64,000 nt of DNA from Duganella sp. BJB480. GTDB lineage: Bacteria > Pseudomonadota > Gammaproteobacteria > Burkholderiales > Burkholderiaceae_D. The stretch spans positions 742,544 to 806,543 of the forward strand of contig QVIN01000002.1 of the NCBI GenBank assembly GCA_003416985.1, given 5' to 3'. The first letter of the stretch is position 1, and each line of letters opens with the position of its first letter. Made by a program: the position numbers and the translations under genes. The notes beneath the pieces are model-generated. The model was given only the letters and a program-made list of their open reading frames with translations, was not told the origin of the DNA and searched no databases. Below, piece by piece: positions 1-9,380 of this stretch.

Positions 1-1654
1 GACCGCCATGGTGCTGATGTACCTGTGGAACGTCCAGGCGGGCTATAAGCCGGTGTTCGGCGCGCACGAGAAGGTCGCCGCCGCCGACATGATGACGGTG
101 CTCGACGCCGACCACATCCCCTACCGCCTGCATCCCGACAGCGGCCAGGTGCTGGTGCCCAACTCGATGCTGGGCAAGGTACGCATGCTGCTGGCCGCCA
201 AGGGCGTGACCGCGCAGCTGCCGGCCGGCCTGGAGCTGATGGACAAGAACGACCCGCTGGGCGTCTCCCAGTTCGTGCAGGACGTGCGCTTCCGCCGCGG
301 CCTGGAAGGCGAGCTGGCGCAATCGATCATGACGCTGGACGCGATCGCCCACGCGCGCGTGCACCTGTCGATCGCCAAGTCGACCTCCTTCGTGTCCTCC
401 GACGGCGAGAAATCGTCGGCCTCGGTGGTGCTGGCCTTGAAACCGGGCCACACCATGGCGCCCGAGGCGATCGCCGCAGTCGTGAACATGGTGGCCGGCA
501 GCGTCGCCAGCCTGAGCCCGCAGCGCGTGAGCGTGGTCGACCAGGCCGGCAACCTGCTGTCCTCGCACGTCGACCTGGCCGACGGCTTCGACGCCGGCGC
601 TGCCAGCAACGAGAACGGCAAGCGCATCCAGGACGAGGTCAAGGCCAATGTGCGCAACCTGCTGGGCCCGGTCATCGGCGACGACAACTTCCGCATGAGC
701 GTGATGGCCATGGTCGACAACGACAAGGTCGAGGAAACGGTGGAGAAATACGGCGCCGATCCCAAGGTCACCAGCGAGGCCATGCGCGAGGAGATGGACC
801 GCAACCGCGTGGCGCAGGGCGTGCCGGGCACGCTGTCGAACCGGCCGCCGCCGGCCAACGCCAACCCGGCCGACGCCGCCAAGCCGGCCGCCGCCAACGA
901 TCCCAACAATCCGGCCGACGGCACCGCGCGCAAGAACGCCACCACCCGCCAGTACGCCTACGACCGCAGCATCACCCAGACCAAGCGCAGCCGTGGCCGC
1001 CTCGAGAAGCTGAGCGTGGCCGTGGTGCTGGCGCAGGCCGCCTCGCCCACACCCAAGACCGGCTGGAGCGCCAACGAGATCGCCAACATCGACAAGATCC
1101 TGCGCAACGGCCTGGGCATCAACACCGAACGCGGCGACCAGCTGGTGGTGTCGGCCATGAACTTCCCGCCCAAGGCCGCCGTCACCCCATGGTGGCAGGA
1201 ACGCGACACCGTGGTCGACATCAGCTCCTACGTGATGTACGGGGTCGGCATCATCCTCGGCTACTTCCTGCTGCTGCGTCCGCTGATGCGCCTGGCCACC
1301 GTGCGCTTCACCCCGGCGCCGCAGGAACTGGCGCGCATCGCCGCCGAGCGCCGCGCCGCCGAGCAGGCCGCCGTGGCGGCCGCCAAGGAGGCCAAGGAGG
1401 CGGCCGCCGCAGCCGCGCCGGCCCTGGCCGGCCAAGGCGCGCCGGGCACGCCGGGCGCCGCCCCCGCCCTGCCGGGCGCCGCGATCCAGCCGGGCATGCC
1501 GGTGGTGCCGCTGCTGGAAAACTACGATCTGCCGCCGCCAGGCTCGGCCGTCGACGTCATGGTCGACCACCTGAAAGTACTGGCCGCCAAAGAACCGGAA
1601 CGTGTCGCCGAAGTCGTCAAACAATGGATGCAGAAAAATGGCCGAACTCAATAA
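1..1654 (+). CDS. fliF: Flagellar MS-ring protein FliF (5' end cut off by the window)
   Basis: FliF forms the MS ring in the inner membrane, the base on which the flagellar motor and export gate assemble. The reading frame is open from the first bases, so the N-terminus and most of the first membrane helix lie outside. What remains shows the periplasmic ring-building domains (LEGELAQSIMTLDAIAHARV region, then SASVVLAL and QRVSVVDQAGNLL, all typical of FliF), a Pro/Ala-rich linker, a second membrane helix near 1220-1290 (YVMYGVGIILGYFLLL), an Ala-rich cytoplasmic stretch, and the C-terminal FliG-binding tail ending QWMQKNGRTQ. The stop overlaps the start of fliG by 17 bp, so the two are translationally linked. 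Confidence 0.96.
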   Translation, partial: TAMVLMYLWNVQAGYKPVFGAHEKVAAADMMTVLDADHIPYRLHPDSGQVLVPNSMLGKVRMLLAAKGVTAQLPAGLELMDKNDPLGVSQFVQDVRFRRGLEGELAQSIMTLDAIAHARVHLSIAKSTSFVSSDGEKSSASVVLALKPGHTMAPEAIAAVVNMVAGSVASLSPQRVSVVDQAGNLLSSHVDLADGFDAGAASNENGKRIQDEVKANVRNLLGPVIGDDNFRMSVMAMVDNDKVEETVEKYGADPKVTSEAMREEMDRNRVAQGVPGTLSNRPPPANANPADAAKPAAANDPNNPADGTARKNATTRQYAYDRSITQTKRSRGRLEKLSVAVVLAQAASPTPKTGWSANEIANIDKILRNGLGINTERGDQLVVSAMNFPPKAAVTPWWQERDTVVDISSYVMYGVGIILGYFLLLRPLMRLATVRFTPAPQELARIAAERRAAEQAAVAAAKEAKEAAAAAAPALAGQGAPGTPGAAPALPGAAIQPGMPVVPLLENYDLPPPGSAVDVMVDHLKVLAAKEPERVAEVVKQWMQKNGRTQ

Positions 1655-2684
1655 CATGCAGAACGACGAGGACTACGGCAACGCGGTCCACAACGCCCAG
1701 CTGTCGCCGGTGGAACAGGCGGCCATCGTGCTGCTGAGCATAGGCGAGGAGCCGGCCGCAGCCGTGCTGCGCTGCCTGACGCGCGAGGAATTGCTGGAGG
1801 TGACCCAGGTCATGTCGCGCATGAGCGGCATCAAGGTCGAGTCCGTCAAGACCGCGATGCAGACCTTCTTCGACGACTACCGCCAGCAGTCCGGCGTGCA
1901 CGGCGCCTCGCGCAGCTACCTGAAGCGCTCGCTGGACCTGGCGCTGGGCGGCGACCTCGCGAATACCGTGCTCAACAACATCTACGGCGACGAGCTGCGG
2001 CCCAAGATGGCGCGCCTGCAGTGGGCCTCGCCGAAATGGCTGGCCGAGTACATCTCCAACGAGCACGTGCAGATGCAGGCGGTGTTCCTGGCCTTCCTGC
2101 CGCCGGCGCTGGCCGGCCAGATCATCGACGCGCTGCCGGCCGACGGCCGCGACCTGGTGCTGCTGAACCTGGCCCGCATGGAGGAAGTCGACCGCGACCT
2201 GCTGCTCGAACTCGACGAGCTGGTGATGCGCTGCCTGTCCTCGTTCGATTCGCAGAGCACCAGCGTGGAAGGCATCCGCCAGGCCGCCGAGATCCTCAAC
2301 CGCCTGCCGAGCAACCGCGCGCAGATGGTCGAGCTGCTGCGCGCGCACGACCCGGACGTGGTGTCCAAGATCGAGCTGTCGATGTACGACTTCTTCATCC
2401 TCGGCAACCAGTCCGAGGTGGCGATCACCCGCATCATCGAGGAAGTGCCGCTGGAGCAGTGGGCGATCGCGCTCAAGGGCGCCGAAGTGTCGATCCGCGA
2501 CGCCATCCTCAAGACCATGCCGAAACGCCAGGCCCAGGCCTTCGAGGACATGATGCGGCGCGCCGGTCCGATGCCGCTGTCGCGCATCGAGCAAACCCGC
2601 CAGGAAATCATGGCCACCGTCAAGGCGCTGGCCGACGTCGGCGAGATCGAGATCCAGCTGTTCGCCGAACAGGTGATCGAATGA
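1638..2684 (+). CDS. fliG: Flagellar motor switch protein FliG
   Basis: FliG sits on the cytoplasmic face of the MS ring, receives torque from the stator and sets rotation direction together with FliM. The 348-residue product has the three-domain length of the family. The N-terminal region (SPVEQAAIVLLSIGEEPAAA) docks on FliF. The middle domain has EHVQ where EHPQ is usual, a mild deviation in the FliM-contact motif. The C-terminal torque domain carries IALKGAEVSIRDAIL and the charged helices that follow. The ATG at 1638 is chosen over an upstream in-frame start because conserved sequence begins there. The gene overlaps fliF by 17 bp and fliH by 4 bp. Confidence 0.95.
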   Translation: MAELNNMQNDEDYGNAVHNAQLSPVEQAAIVLLSIGEEPAAAVLRCLTREELLEVTQVMSRMSGIKVESVKTAMQTFFDDYRQQSGVHGASRSYLKRSLDLALGGDLANTVLNNIYGDELRPKMARLQWASPKWLAEYISNEHVQMQAVFLAFLPPALAGQIIDALPADGRDLVLLNLARMEEVDRDLLLELDELVMRCLSSFDSQSTSVEGIRQAAEILNRLPSNRAQMVELLRAHDPDVVSKIELSMYDFFILGNQSEVAITRIIEEVPLEQWAIALKGAEVSIRDAILKTMPKRQAQAFEDMMRRAGPMPLSRIEQTRQEIMATVKALADVGEIEIQLFAEQVIE

Positions 2685-3391
2685 AGCAGTTCCGCGCCTA
2701 CCGCTTCCCGCCGCTGGCCCAGTTCACCAACCTCGCGCACCAGCGCGCGGTGGCGCAGAGCCACAGCCAGAGCGGCGACGGCGGCGCCCAGTGGGCCGCC
2801 TCGGTCAGCGAGGGCTTCGAACAGGGCCAGCGCGACGGCTACGAGATCGGCCTGGCCCGCGGCCAGGAGGACGGCTTCGAGGCCGGCCGCGCGTCCGGCC
2901 AGGAACAGGGCCGCGAGGAAGGCCGCCACGAAACCCTGGTGGCCTACGACCAGATGGCGCGCCCGGTCGACGCCATGCTGAAAAGCCTCAAAAAGCTGCG
3001 CTCCGACTACCGCGCCGCCCAGCGCAAGGAAGTGGTCGACCTCGTGGCCAAGGTGGCGCGCCAGGTGATCCGCGCCGAGCTGGCGCTGCAGCCGGTGCAG
3101 CTGATGGCCCTGGTCGAGGAAACGCTGGCGTCGATGCCGCCCACCCGCGAGGAGATCGACGTGTTCCTCAATCCGGAAGAGCTCAAGCGCATCGCCGAGC
3201 TGGACCCGAAACGTTCCAAGCGCTGGAACCTGATCCCGGACGCCCGCCTCGACGCCGGCGAATGCCGCATCAAGGCCGGCGACAATGAAGTCGATGCCGG
3301 ATGTCATCAACGTCTTGCGGCTGTCATGGAACAGGTCGATAATCAACTTCAAGCTGCCGACGGCGGCGATGAACCGGAGAGCGAAGAGTGA
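2681..3391 (+). CDS. fliH: Flagellar export ATPase regulator FliH
   Basis: FliH binds the FliI ATPase, holds it in check and tethers it to the export gate. The 236-residue product shows the family's N-terminal run of glycine-spaced repeats (GFEQGQRDGYEIGLARG and onward, about residues 45-90), the GxxxG-type helix seen in FliH/HrpE proteins. An alpha-helical section follows (KEVVDLVAKVARQVIRAELA), then the conserved C-terminal part with a beta-strand/Gly motif (DARLDAGECRI). The start overlaps the fliG stop (ATGA) and the stop overlaps the fliI GTG start (GTGA), so it is tightly operonic. Confidence 0.92.
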   Translation: MKQFRAYRFPPLAQFTNLAHQRAVAQSHSQSGDGGAQWAASVSEGFEQGQRDGYEIGLARGQEDGFEAGRASGQEQGREEGRHETLVAYDQMARPVDAMLKSLKKLRSDYRAAQRKEVVDLVAKVARQVIRAELALQPVQLMALVEETLASMPPTREEIDVFLNPEELKRIAELDPKRSKRWNLIPDARLDAGECRIKAGDNEVDAGCHQRLAAVMEQVDNQLQAADGGDEPESEE

Positions 3392-4698
3392 TCGCCGACG
3401 CCTTACGCAATCTCGAACTGGGTTCCGTGCCCATGGCGACCCCGACCGGTCGCCTGGTGGGGGCGTCCGGTTTGTTGCTCGAGGCCGTGGGTTGTCCCTT
3501 GCACACCGGCCAGCGTTGCCAGATTGAGACAGTCGGCGGCGAGTGGCTGGACGCGCAAGTGGTGGGTTTCCGCGACAAGCTGTCGTTCCTGATGCCGTTC
3601 AAGAAGGCCATCGGCCTGACCACCGGCGCGCGCGTGCTGCCCTCCCCCGAAAAAGTGAACCTGCAGATCGGCTCCGGCTGGCTGGGCCGCATGGTCAACG
3701 GCCTGGGCGAACCCATCGACGGCCTGGGCAAGCTGTCCGGCGACTTCCCGCTCGAACCGCTGCCGCCGCGCATCCATCCGCTGAAGAAAAAACCGGTCAC
3801 CGAGGCGCTCGACGTCGGCGTGCGCGCCATCAACGCCATGCTGACCCTGGGCAAGGGCCAGCGCGTGGGCCTGATGGCCGGCTCCGGCGTCGGCAAGTCC
3901 GTGCTGCTGGGCCTGATGACCCGGCAGACCGTGGCCGACGTGGTCGTGGTCGGCCTGATCGGCGAGCGCTCGCGCGAGGTGCGCGAATTCGTTGAAATGT
4001 CGCTCGGCAAGGAAGGCCTGTCCAAGGCCGTGCTGGTGATCGCGCCGGCCGACGAGAGCCCGCTGATGCGCATCATGGCCACCGAACTGTGCCACTCGAT
4101 CGCGGCCCACTACCGCGACCAGGGCAAGAACGTGCTGCTGCTGGTCGATTCGCTGACCCGCTACGCGATGGCGCTGCGCGAGGTGGCGCTGGCGCTGGGC
4201 GAGCCGCCGGCCACCAAGGGCTATCCGCCGTCGGTGTTCTCGGCGCTGCCGCAACTGATCGAATCGGCCGGCAACGGCGAAAACCAGAACGGCAGCATGA
4301 GCGCGATCTACACCGTGCTGGCCGAGGGCGACGACCAGCAGGATCCGGTGGTCGACACCGCCCGCGCCGTGCTCGACGGCCACATCGTGCTGACCCGCGA
4401 GCTGGCCGAGCGCGGCCACTACCCGGCGATCGACATCGCCGCCTCGATCAGCCGCTGCATGACCCAGGTCATCACCCACGAACACATGCTGGCGGCGCGC
4501 GCGCTCAAGGCCAGCATGGCGCGCCACGACCGCGTGCGCGACCTGATCCCGCTGGGCGCCTACGTGCCGGGCGCCGACCCGGTCACCGACAAGGCGGTGC
4601 AGCTGCACCCCAAGGTCGAGGATTTCCTGTGCCAGGGCACCAAGGAAGAGGCGCCGTTCGCGCCGTGCGTCCACCAACTTGAAAAGCTGATGACATGA
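3388..4698 (+). CDS. fliI: Flagellum-specific export ATPase FliI
   Basis: FliI is the hexameric ATPase of the flagellar type III export apparatus. The 436-residue product has an F1-beta-like fold: Walker A (GLMAGSGVGKSVLLG, about residues 163-177), the FliI/SctN-type segment GERSREVREFVEMSLGKEGL, and Walker B (NVLLLVDSLTRYAMA). The start is a GTG at 3388 that overlaps the fliH stop by 4 bp with GAAGAG just upstream; the next ATG (3433) would cut conserved N-terminal sequence. It is embedded in fliF-G-H-I-J, the standard export-ATPase operon order. Confidence 0.95.
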   Translation: MIADALRNLELGSVPMATPTGRLVGASGLLLEAVGCPLHTGQRCQIETVGGEWLDAQVVGFRDKLSFLMPFKKAIGLTTGARVLPSPEKVNLQIGSGWLGRMVNGLGEPIDGLGKLSGDFPLEPLPPRIHPLKKKPVTEALDVGVRAINAMLTLGKGQRVGLMAGSGVGKSVLLGLMTRQTVADVVVVGLIGERSREVREFVEMSLGKEGLSKAVLVIAPADESPLMRIMATELCHSIAAHYRDQGKNVLLLVDSLTRYAMALREVALALGEPPATKGYPPSVFSALPQLIESAGNGENQNGSMSAIYTVLAEGDDQQDPVVDTARAVLDGHIVLTRELAERGHYPAIDIAASISRCMTQVITHEHMLAARALKASMARHDRVRDLIPLGAYVPGADPVTDKAVQLHPKVEDFLCQGTKEEAPFAPCVHQLEKLMT

Positions 4699-5126
4699 GC
4701 CAACACAACATCCGCAACCTGACCACCCTCGTTGCCCTGCGCAACACCGAGGTGGAGCGCCTGCAGACCGAGCTGGCGGAGAAGGAAAGCCTGCGCGAAC
4801 GTTATCAGAAAAACCTGGAACGCCTGACCGGCTTGTACACCAACAGCGGCCCCAGCGGCAACCTGCATCCCGCGCTGGCCGGCAACTGCGGCGACTACAA
4901 GCAGGCCGTGATGCAGATGGCCGACAGCCACCGGCTCGACCTGCACATGCACGAGGCCGACATGGCGGTGTCGCAGCAGGCGCTCAACGCGGCCTGGGCC
5001 AAGCGCGAGGTGCTGGGCAAGGTGCTCAGCAAGCAGCAAAAAGTGGTGCTGGCCCAGCAAAATGTCCAGGAACGCAAGCAACATGACGAACTGGCAACGC
5101 AACTCTGGATACGCGGCCAAAAATAG
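4695..5126 (+). CDS. fliJ: Flagellar export chaperone/stalk FliJ
   Basis: FliJ is the small coiled-coil stalk that inserts in the FliI ring and links it to the FlhA export gate. The 143-residue product is almost entirely helical and charged (TEVERLQTELAEKESLRERY at the N-terminal side, QQKVVLAQQNVQERKQHDEL at the C-terminal side), as expected for the family, which is conserved in shape rather than sequence. The call rests on this pattern plus position directly after fliI with an ATGA overlap. It is the last gene of the fliF-J run; about 100 bp without a gene follow before fliD. Confidence 0.85.
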   Translation: MSQHNIRNLTTLVALRNTEVERLQTELAEKESLRERYQKNLERLTGLYTNSGPSGNLHPALAGNCGDYKQAVMQMADSHRLDLHMHEADMAVSQQALNAAWAKREVLGKVLSKQQKVVLAQQNVQERKQHDELATQLWIRGQK

Positions 5127-5228
5127 CGCTGTGGCGAAAAAAAATAGTTAGGAATATTTTCATAGGGAAACGATTAAGGTCGCCTTATATCAGGGTACAC
5201 TTCAATCATCCTTACCGGGAGCACGATC

Positions 5229-6644
5229 ATGGCAGTCATCAGCAGTCCAACCTACGACCCGCAAACCACGGCGACCAACCTGGCCAACGCCTATGTGGCG
5301 CCGACCAAGGCCAATCTGGACGCCCGCAACGCCCAGGCGACCGCCACCGTCTCCGCCCTCACCACGCTGGGCAGCGCGCTGAGCGCGTTCCAGTCCTCGA
5401 TCCAGTCGCTGGTGACCGGCACGGCCAGCGTCAGCGCGGCGGCCGCCGCCAGCAGCAACACAGCGATCGCCACCGGCACCGCCGGCGCCAACGCCGTGGC
5501 CGGCACGTACTCGTTCTACGTCGAGCAGCTGGCCACGGCCGGCCAGGTGTCGTACAACGTCAACGACAGCGCCGCCACCAACGCCGGCTCGCTGAAGGTG
5601 ATGCTGGCCGACGGCTCCAACTTCCAGGTCGACCTGGCCAACGCCGACAGCAATATGGACGGCAAGCTGTCGGCCAAGGAAATCGCCGCCGCGATCAACG
5701 TGGCCGCCACCAACAATTCCCGCGTCACCGCCTCGACCATGACGATCAACGGCCAGACCAAGCTGGTGATGACCTCGACCCAGACCGGCGCCAACAACGC
5801 GGTGTCCTCGATCGACGTGTCCGGCCTGGCCGACGCCGGCCTGCAGTCGGACCTGTCGACCCAGAAGGTCGAGTCGGCCGCGAAGGACGCCATCGTCTGG
5901 ATGGGCGACCAGAACACCGGCACCAAGGTGACCCAGGCCTCCAACACCTTCAGCACCATCGACAACGTCAAGTTCACCGTCAAGCAGGCGCAGACGGCGG
6001 GCGCCACGCCGGTGCAGCTGACCGTCGGTCCCGACAACACCACCACCGCCGCCAACGTGCAGGCCTTCGTCGACGCCTACAACAAGCTGCTGGGCGTGTT
6101 CAAGACCGTCACCGCGGCGGGCGACCACACGCCGACCTCGCCCACCGACAGCTCGCCGCGCTCGTCCGACGCCGCGCTGCACGGCGATTCCGGCGTGACC
6201 GCGCTGCAGGCCGCGCTGGGCTCGGCGCTGCGCGCCGTCACCGGCGGCAAGTCGCTGATCAGCTTTGGCATCACCGCCGCGCGCGACGGCAGCCTGTCGC
6301 TGGACACCGCCCGCCTGCAGAAAACCGTGGCGGCCGATCCGGGCAAGATCGACACGCTGTTCGGCCGCGCCGGCCTGGCGGCCGATGCCGGCGTGCTGGG
6401 CAAGATGAACAAGCTGGTGACGACCTGGACCAATTCCGCGACCGGCCTGATCGGCAGCCGCAAGACCGCCGCCACCAAGGTGCAGGACGACGTCGCCAAG
6501 CGCCAGATCGCGCTGCAGACCCAGTTCGACAATTCCTACAAGCGCTATCTGGCGCAGTTCAGCGCGCTGCAGCAGCTGCAGTCGTCGATGACCAGCACGT
6601 CGAACATGTTCACGGCGATGTTCTCACCCAACAGCAGCAACTAA
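5229..6644 (+). CDS. fliD: Flagellar filament cap protein FliD
   Basis: FliD forms the cap at the filament tip that folds incoming flagellin. The 471-residue product starts with the typical N-terminal region (MAVISSPTYDPQTTATNLAN) and a heptad-rich stretch, has Ser/Thr/Ala-rich central domains, and ends with the FliD_C pattern: GNNTVQ-like VQAFVDAYNKLL, then DSGVTALQAAL, SFGITAARDGSLSLD and DPGKIDTLFG, followed by a C-terminal helix. A ribosome site (GGGAGCACGATC) precedes the ATG. The 102-bp gap upstream is AT-rich and could hold a promoter, but no clear sigma-28 or sigma-54 match was seen. It heads the fliD-S-T-K-L-A-motAB block, the order of lateral systems (lafB onward). Confidence 0.93.
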   Translation: MAVISSPTYDPQTTATNLANAYVAPTKANLDARNAQATATVSALTTLGSALSAFQSSIQSLVTGTASVSAAAAASSNTAIATGTAGANAVAGTYSFYVEQLATAGQVSYNVNDSAATNAGSLKVMLADGSNFQVDLANADSNMDGKLSAKEIAAAINVAATNNSRVTASTMTINGQTKLVMTSTQTGANNAVSSIDVSGLADAGLQSDLSTQKVESAAKDAIVWMGDQNTGTKVTQASNTFSTIDNVKFTVKQAQTAGATPVQLTVGPDNTTTAANVQAFVDAYNKLLGVFKTVTAAGDHTPTSPTDSSPRSSDAALHGDSGVTALQAALGSALRAVTGGKSLISFGITAARDGSLSLDTARLQKTVAADPGKIDTLFGRAGLAADAGVLGKMNKLVTTWTNSATGLIGSRKTAATKVQDDVAKRQIALQTQFDNSYKRYLAQFSALQQLQSSMTSTSNMFTAMFSPNSSN

Positions 6645-6676
6645 GTTAACGAACCACAACCAGTACGGTGAACACC

Positions 6677-7066
6677 ATGTTGAACCACGAAGCTTACAGC
6701 AGTTATCACTCCACCAATCTGGACGCCCAGGTGGCACGGGCGTCGCCGATCGAACTGGTGCTGGTGCTGACCGACGGCTTGCTCGAAGAGCTGGCGCGCG
6801 CGCGCGGCCACATCGTCGGCAAGCGCTACGAGCTCAAGGCCAACAGCCTGAACAAGTGCACCGACATCATCAACGGTCTGTCGAGCTCGCTGGACTTCGA
6901 CAACGGCGGCGAGGTGGTGGAAAACCTCGGCCGCCTGTACGACTACTGCGCCGGCCGCCTGTACACGGCCGGCGTCAGCCTGGACCCGACCATCATCGAC
7001 GAAGTGACGACGTTGCTGACCACCATCAAAAAGGGCTGGCTGGGTGTACAGGCCAAAAATGGATAG
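6677..7066 (+). CDS. fliS: Flagellin export chaperone FliS
   Basis: FliS binds the C-terminus of flagellin in the cytoplasm, stops it polymerising early and delivers it for export. The 129-residue product has the family signature: YHSTNLDAQVARASPIELVL near the N-terminus, a four-helix body, KCTDIINGLSSSLDF, and a C-terminal WLGVQA segment. The ATG at 6677 is preferred over an in-frame GTG at 6668 because the conserved sequence starts with the later Met and neither has a strong ribosome site. It lies 32 bp after fliD and overlaps the next gene. The presence of fliS implies a partner flagellin, which is not encoded in this window. Confidence 0.92.
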   Translation: MLNHEAYSSYHSTNLDAQVARASPIELVLVLTDGLLEELARARGHIVGKRYELKANSLNKCTDIINGLSSSLDFDNGGEVVENLGRLYDYCAGRLYTAGVSLDPTIIDEVTTLLTTIKKGWLGVQAKNG

Positions 7067-7376
7067 GCAACGCACCTTGCTGCAGCTGGCGCAGAAGATG
7101 AGCGCCGCCATCGCGTCCCAGGACTGGAAGACGCTGGCGGCGATTAACACGTTAATGGCCACCGCGCTGCCGCAGATGGCGGCGCAGGGCCAGTGGAGCA
7201 GCAGCGAACGGGCCGCCCTGGCGGCGCTGCGCGGGCTGCACGAACAAGCGGTACAAGCATGCAACGCCGCCACCGAGGACCTCGGGCGGCGCTTGCACGA
7301 CATGCAGGCCAACAAAGAAGGCTGGCTGGCGTACGCGCTGGACAGCGAACAGTTAGAAACCGGAATCCAAGCATGA
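7059..7376 (+). CDS. fliT: FliT-like flagellar chaperone
   Basis: This 105-residue helical protein (MDRQRTLLQLAQKMSAAIAS, then DWKTLAAINTLMATALPQM) has the size, position and helical pattern of FliT, the chaperone for the FliD cap protein. FliT proteins are poorly conserved, so the call leans on its place between fliS and fliK. In lateral systems this slot is occupied by a FliT-like gene (LafD). The ATG at 7059 overlaps the fliS stop by 8 bp; an in-frame GTG 15 bp upstream is possible but lies inside fliS. The stop overlaps the fliK start (ATGA). Confidence 0.7.
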   Translation: MDRQRTLLQLAQKMSAAIASQDWKTLAAINTLMATALPQMAAQGQWSSSERAALAALRGLHEQAVQACNAATEDLGRRLHDMQANKEGWLAYALDSEQLETGIQA

Positions 7377-8869
7377 GCATGACACTCTCGAACGCCACCG
7401 CCGCGGCCAAAGCCGCGAAAGCCGAACTGACCGCTCCGGTGGCCGCCAACCATGGCGGGCTCGACAGCATGCCGACGCGCCAGGCCGCTCATGAAGGCGG
7501 CGCCACGGTCGACCGGGTGCCGGCCAAGTCGCCGCCGCTGACCGGCAACGGCAAGAACCCGCAGGCCAGCGCCAGGCCGGCCCCCGGCCCACGGGGCGCC
7601 GTCCCGGCCGGCCAGAACGACCCGGTCAGCCATCCGGCCCGCGACGCCGCCGACCCCGCCGACGAGACGCAGGACCGCACGCCGCTGTTCGCCCAGCTGC
7701 TGCAGCTGACCGATCCGCTGGCGCTCGACGCCGCAGCGGGCGCGGCCGCCGCCGACAGTCCGGCAAGCAGCGACGACGCCACCGATGCCGGCGCCACCGC
7801 CGCCACCGACGCGCTGGTGCCCGCCATGGTCGGCGCGCTGCTGAACAGCGCCATGCCGGCGCCCGTGCCGGCGGCCGCCAGCGGCACGCCGGCGCCGGCG
7901 CGCACCGAGGCCGTCGGCGCCACCTCGACGCTCAACAACGCCGCCACCCGGCTGAACCTGTCCGCGGCCAGCGTGGCGGTCACCGCCGCGCCACTGCCGC
8001 TGACGCCCGCCCCGGCCGCCGGCGACGCGCCCGTCGCCGCCCCGGCGCCGGTCGCCGCCGCGCAGGTCGTCACGCCGCAAAACATCTACGCCATGGCCAA
8101 CAGCGCCGCGCTCGGCGCGCAGGCCCAGCAGAACCAGGCGGATGCGCCGGCCGCCAACGCCGGCCCTGCTCCGGCCGCGTCCGCCGCCAGCCCGGCACCC
8201 GCCGCCGCGCCGCTGCTGAGCGCCGCCTTCACGCCGGCGCTGCCGCGCGTGGCGCCGCGCGGCGCCGACGCGTCCGCCGCCGACACCCCCGATTACAACG
8301 CCACCGCCACCACCGCCGCCGTCACGGCGGCGGCCGCCAAGGACGACAGCCTGGGCCGCGCCAGCGCGCCCGCGCCCGCCCCGGTCGGCAACAGCGTCGG
8401 CTTCAGCCAGGCGCCGCAGACCGCCGCGCCGGCGCCTGCCGCCGTGGTCAAGCTGGCCGGCGCGCCGGACCAGTGGCAGCAGCCGCTGCGCGAGGCGCTG
8501 GGCGACCGCCTGCAGGTGCAGCTGCAACGCAACAACGACCACGCCGTGATCCGGCTGGAACCGCCCAATATGGGCAGCATCGAAATTTCGATCCGCCACA
8601 GCGCCGGTTCGCTGCAGGTGAACCTGAGCGCCAACCACAGCGAGGTGCTGCGCCAGCTGAACACCATCGGCGACAGCGTGCGCCAGGATCTGTCGACCCG
8701 CCAGTACGCCGACGTCTCGGTCACGGTGTCGTCCTCGCGCGCCCAGGCCCAGGCCGACAGCGGCGGGCGCAACGGCCAGCAGCGCGAGCAGGACCAGGGC
8801 CGCGCGCCGGGCCGCGCCCTGGCCGACGACGACACCACCACCTTTGCCATGACGTCCGAGCGGGAGTAA
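7373..8869 (+). CDS. fliK: Flagellar hook-length control protein FliK
   Basis: FliK is secreted during hook growth, measures hook length and switches export from hook to filament substrates. The 498-residue product has a long low-complexity Ala/Pro-rich N-terminal and central part (about residues 1-365) that would act as the flexible ruler, and a conserved C-terminal Flg_hook domain: LREALGDRLQVQLQRN, then the hallmark LEPPNMGSIEISI, then VLRQLNTIGDSVRQDL. The C-terminal tail is Gln/Arg-rich. The start overlaps the stop of the fliT-like gene (ATGA). The extreme Ala/Pro bias is normal for FliK in GC-rich genomes. Confidence 0.9.
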   Translation: MSMTLSNATAAAKAAKAELTAPVAANHGGLDSMPTRQAAHEGGATVDRVPAKSPPLTGNGKNPQASARPAPGPRGAVPAGQNDPVSHPARDAADPADETQDRTPLFAQLLQLTDPLALDAAAGAAAADSPASSDDATDAGATAATDALVPAMVGALLNSAMPAPVPAAASGTPAPARTEAVGATSTLNNAATRLNLSAASVAVTAAPLPLTPAPAAGDAPVAAPAPVAAAQVVTPQNIYAMANSAALGAQAQQNQADAPAANAGPAPAASAASPAPAAAPLLSAAFTPALPRVAPRGADASAADTPDYNATATTAAVTAAAAKDDSLGRASAPAPAPVGNSVGFSQAPQTAAPAPAAVVKLAGAPDQWQQPLREALGDRLQVQLQRNNDHAVIRLEPPNMGSIEISIRHSAGSLQVNLSANHSEVLRQLNTIGDSVRQDLSTRQYADVSVTVSSSRAQAQADSGGRNGQQREQDQGRAPGRALADDDTTTFAMTSERE

Positions 8870-8876
8870 TCAGTAG

Positions 8877-9368
8877 ATGAAGAACATGAAAATGATCATA
8901 ACGCTGGCGCTGGTCGCGGTGGTGGGCGCGGCGGTGGCCGGCGGCGCAGTCTGGTATATGTCGAAGGGCAAGGACGAGACGGTGGCCGAGGCCGACGGCA
9001 AGGGCGCCAAGAAGCCGGTCAAGAAGGAAGAGAAAAAGGAAGACAAGTCGGCGCCCAAATACCTGACGGTGGACAAGGTGGTCATCATGCTCAAGCGCCA
9101 GCCCGGCGACACGCTGTCGCACTACATGTCGGCCGACCTGGTGATCACCACCACCGAGAAGAAGGAAAAGGAAGCCAAGGAACAGTTGCCGCTGCTGCGC
9201 AGCGTGGCGGTACGCACGCTGTCCAACCTGCCGATGGCCACCGCGCAGGTGATGACCATCGACCAGTTCGCGGCCGAGCTGAACAAGGCCTTCGACGCCA
9301 CCTACGAGCACGAAGGCCGGGAAAAGCCTTTCAACGAAGTCATGATCGGCAAGCTGATCATTGAGTAG
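8877..9368 (+). CDS. fliL: Flagellar basal-body-associated protein FliL
   Basis: FliL is a single-pass inner-membrane protein around the stator that supports stator function. The 163-residue product has an N-terminal membrane helix (IITLALVAVVGAAVAGGAVW), a Lys/Glu-rich linker (about residues 30-58), and a periplasmic domain with the family pattern (LTVDKVVIMLKR, then YMSADLVITT and LPLLRSVAVRTLS). In primary flagellar operons fliL is followed by fliM and fliN. Here the next gene is fliA followed by motAB, as in lateral systems where LafF precedes LafS-LafT-LafU. Confidence 0.9.
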   Translation: MKNMKMIITLALVAVVGAAVAGGAVWYMSKGKDETVAEADGKGAKKPVKKEEKKEDKSAPKYLTVDKVVIMLKRQPGDTLSHYMSADLVITTTEKKEKEAKEQLPLLRSVAVRTLSNLPMATAQVMTIDQFAAELNKAFDATYEHEGREKPFNEVMIGKLIIE

Positions 9369-9380
9369 CTTGCGGCCAGC

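Noticed and set aside
5127-5228. Sigma-28 promoter before fliD
   Set aside because: AT-rich sequence is present but no pair of boxes close to the known sigma-28 consensus could be found.
6641-8638. Gly/Arg-rich open frame antisense to fliK and fliS
   Set aside because: It is a composition artefact of Ala/Pro-rich fliK codons and overlaps well-supported genes.
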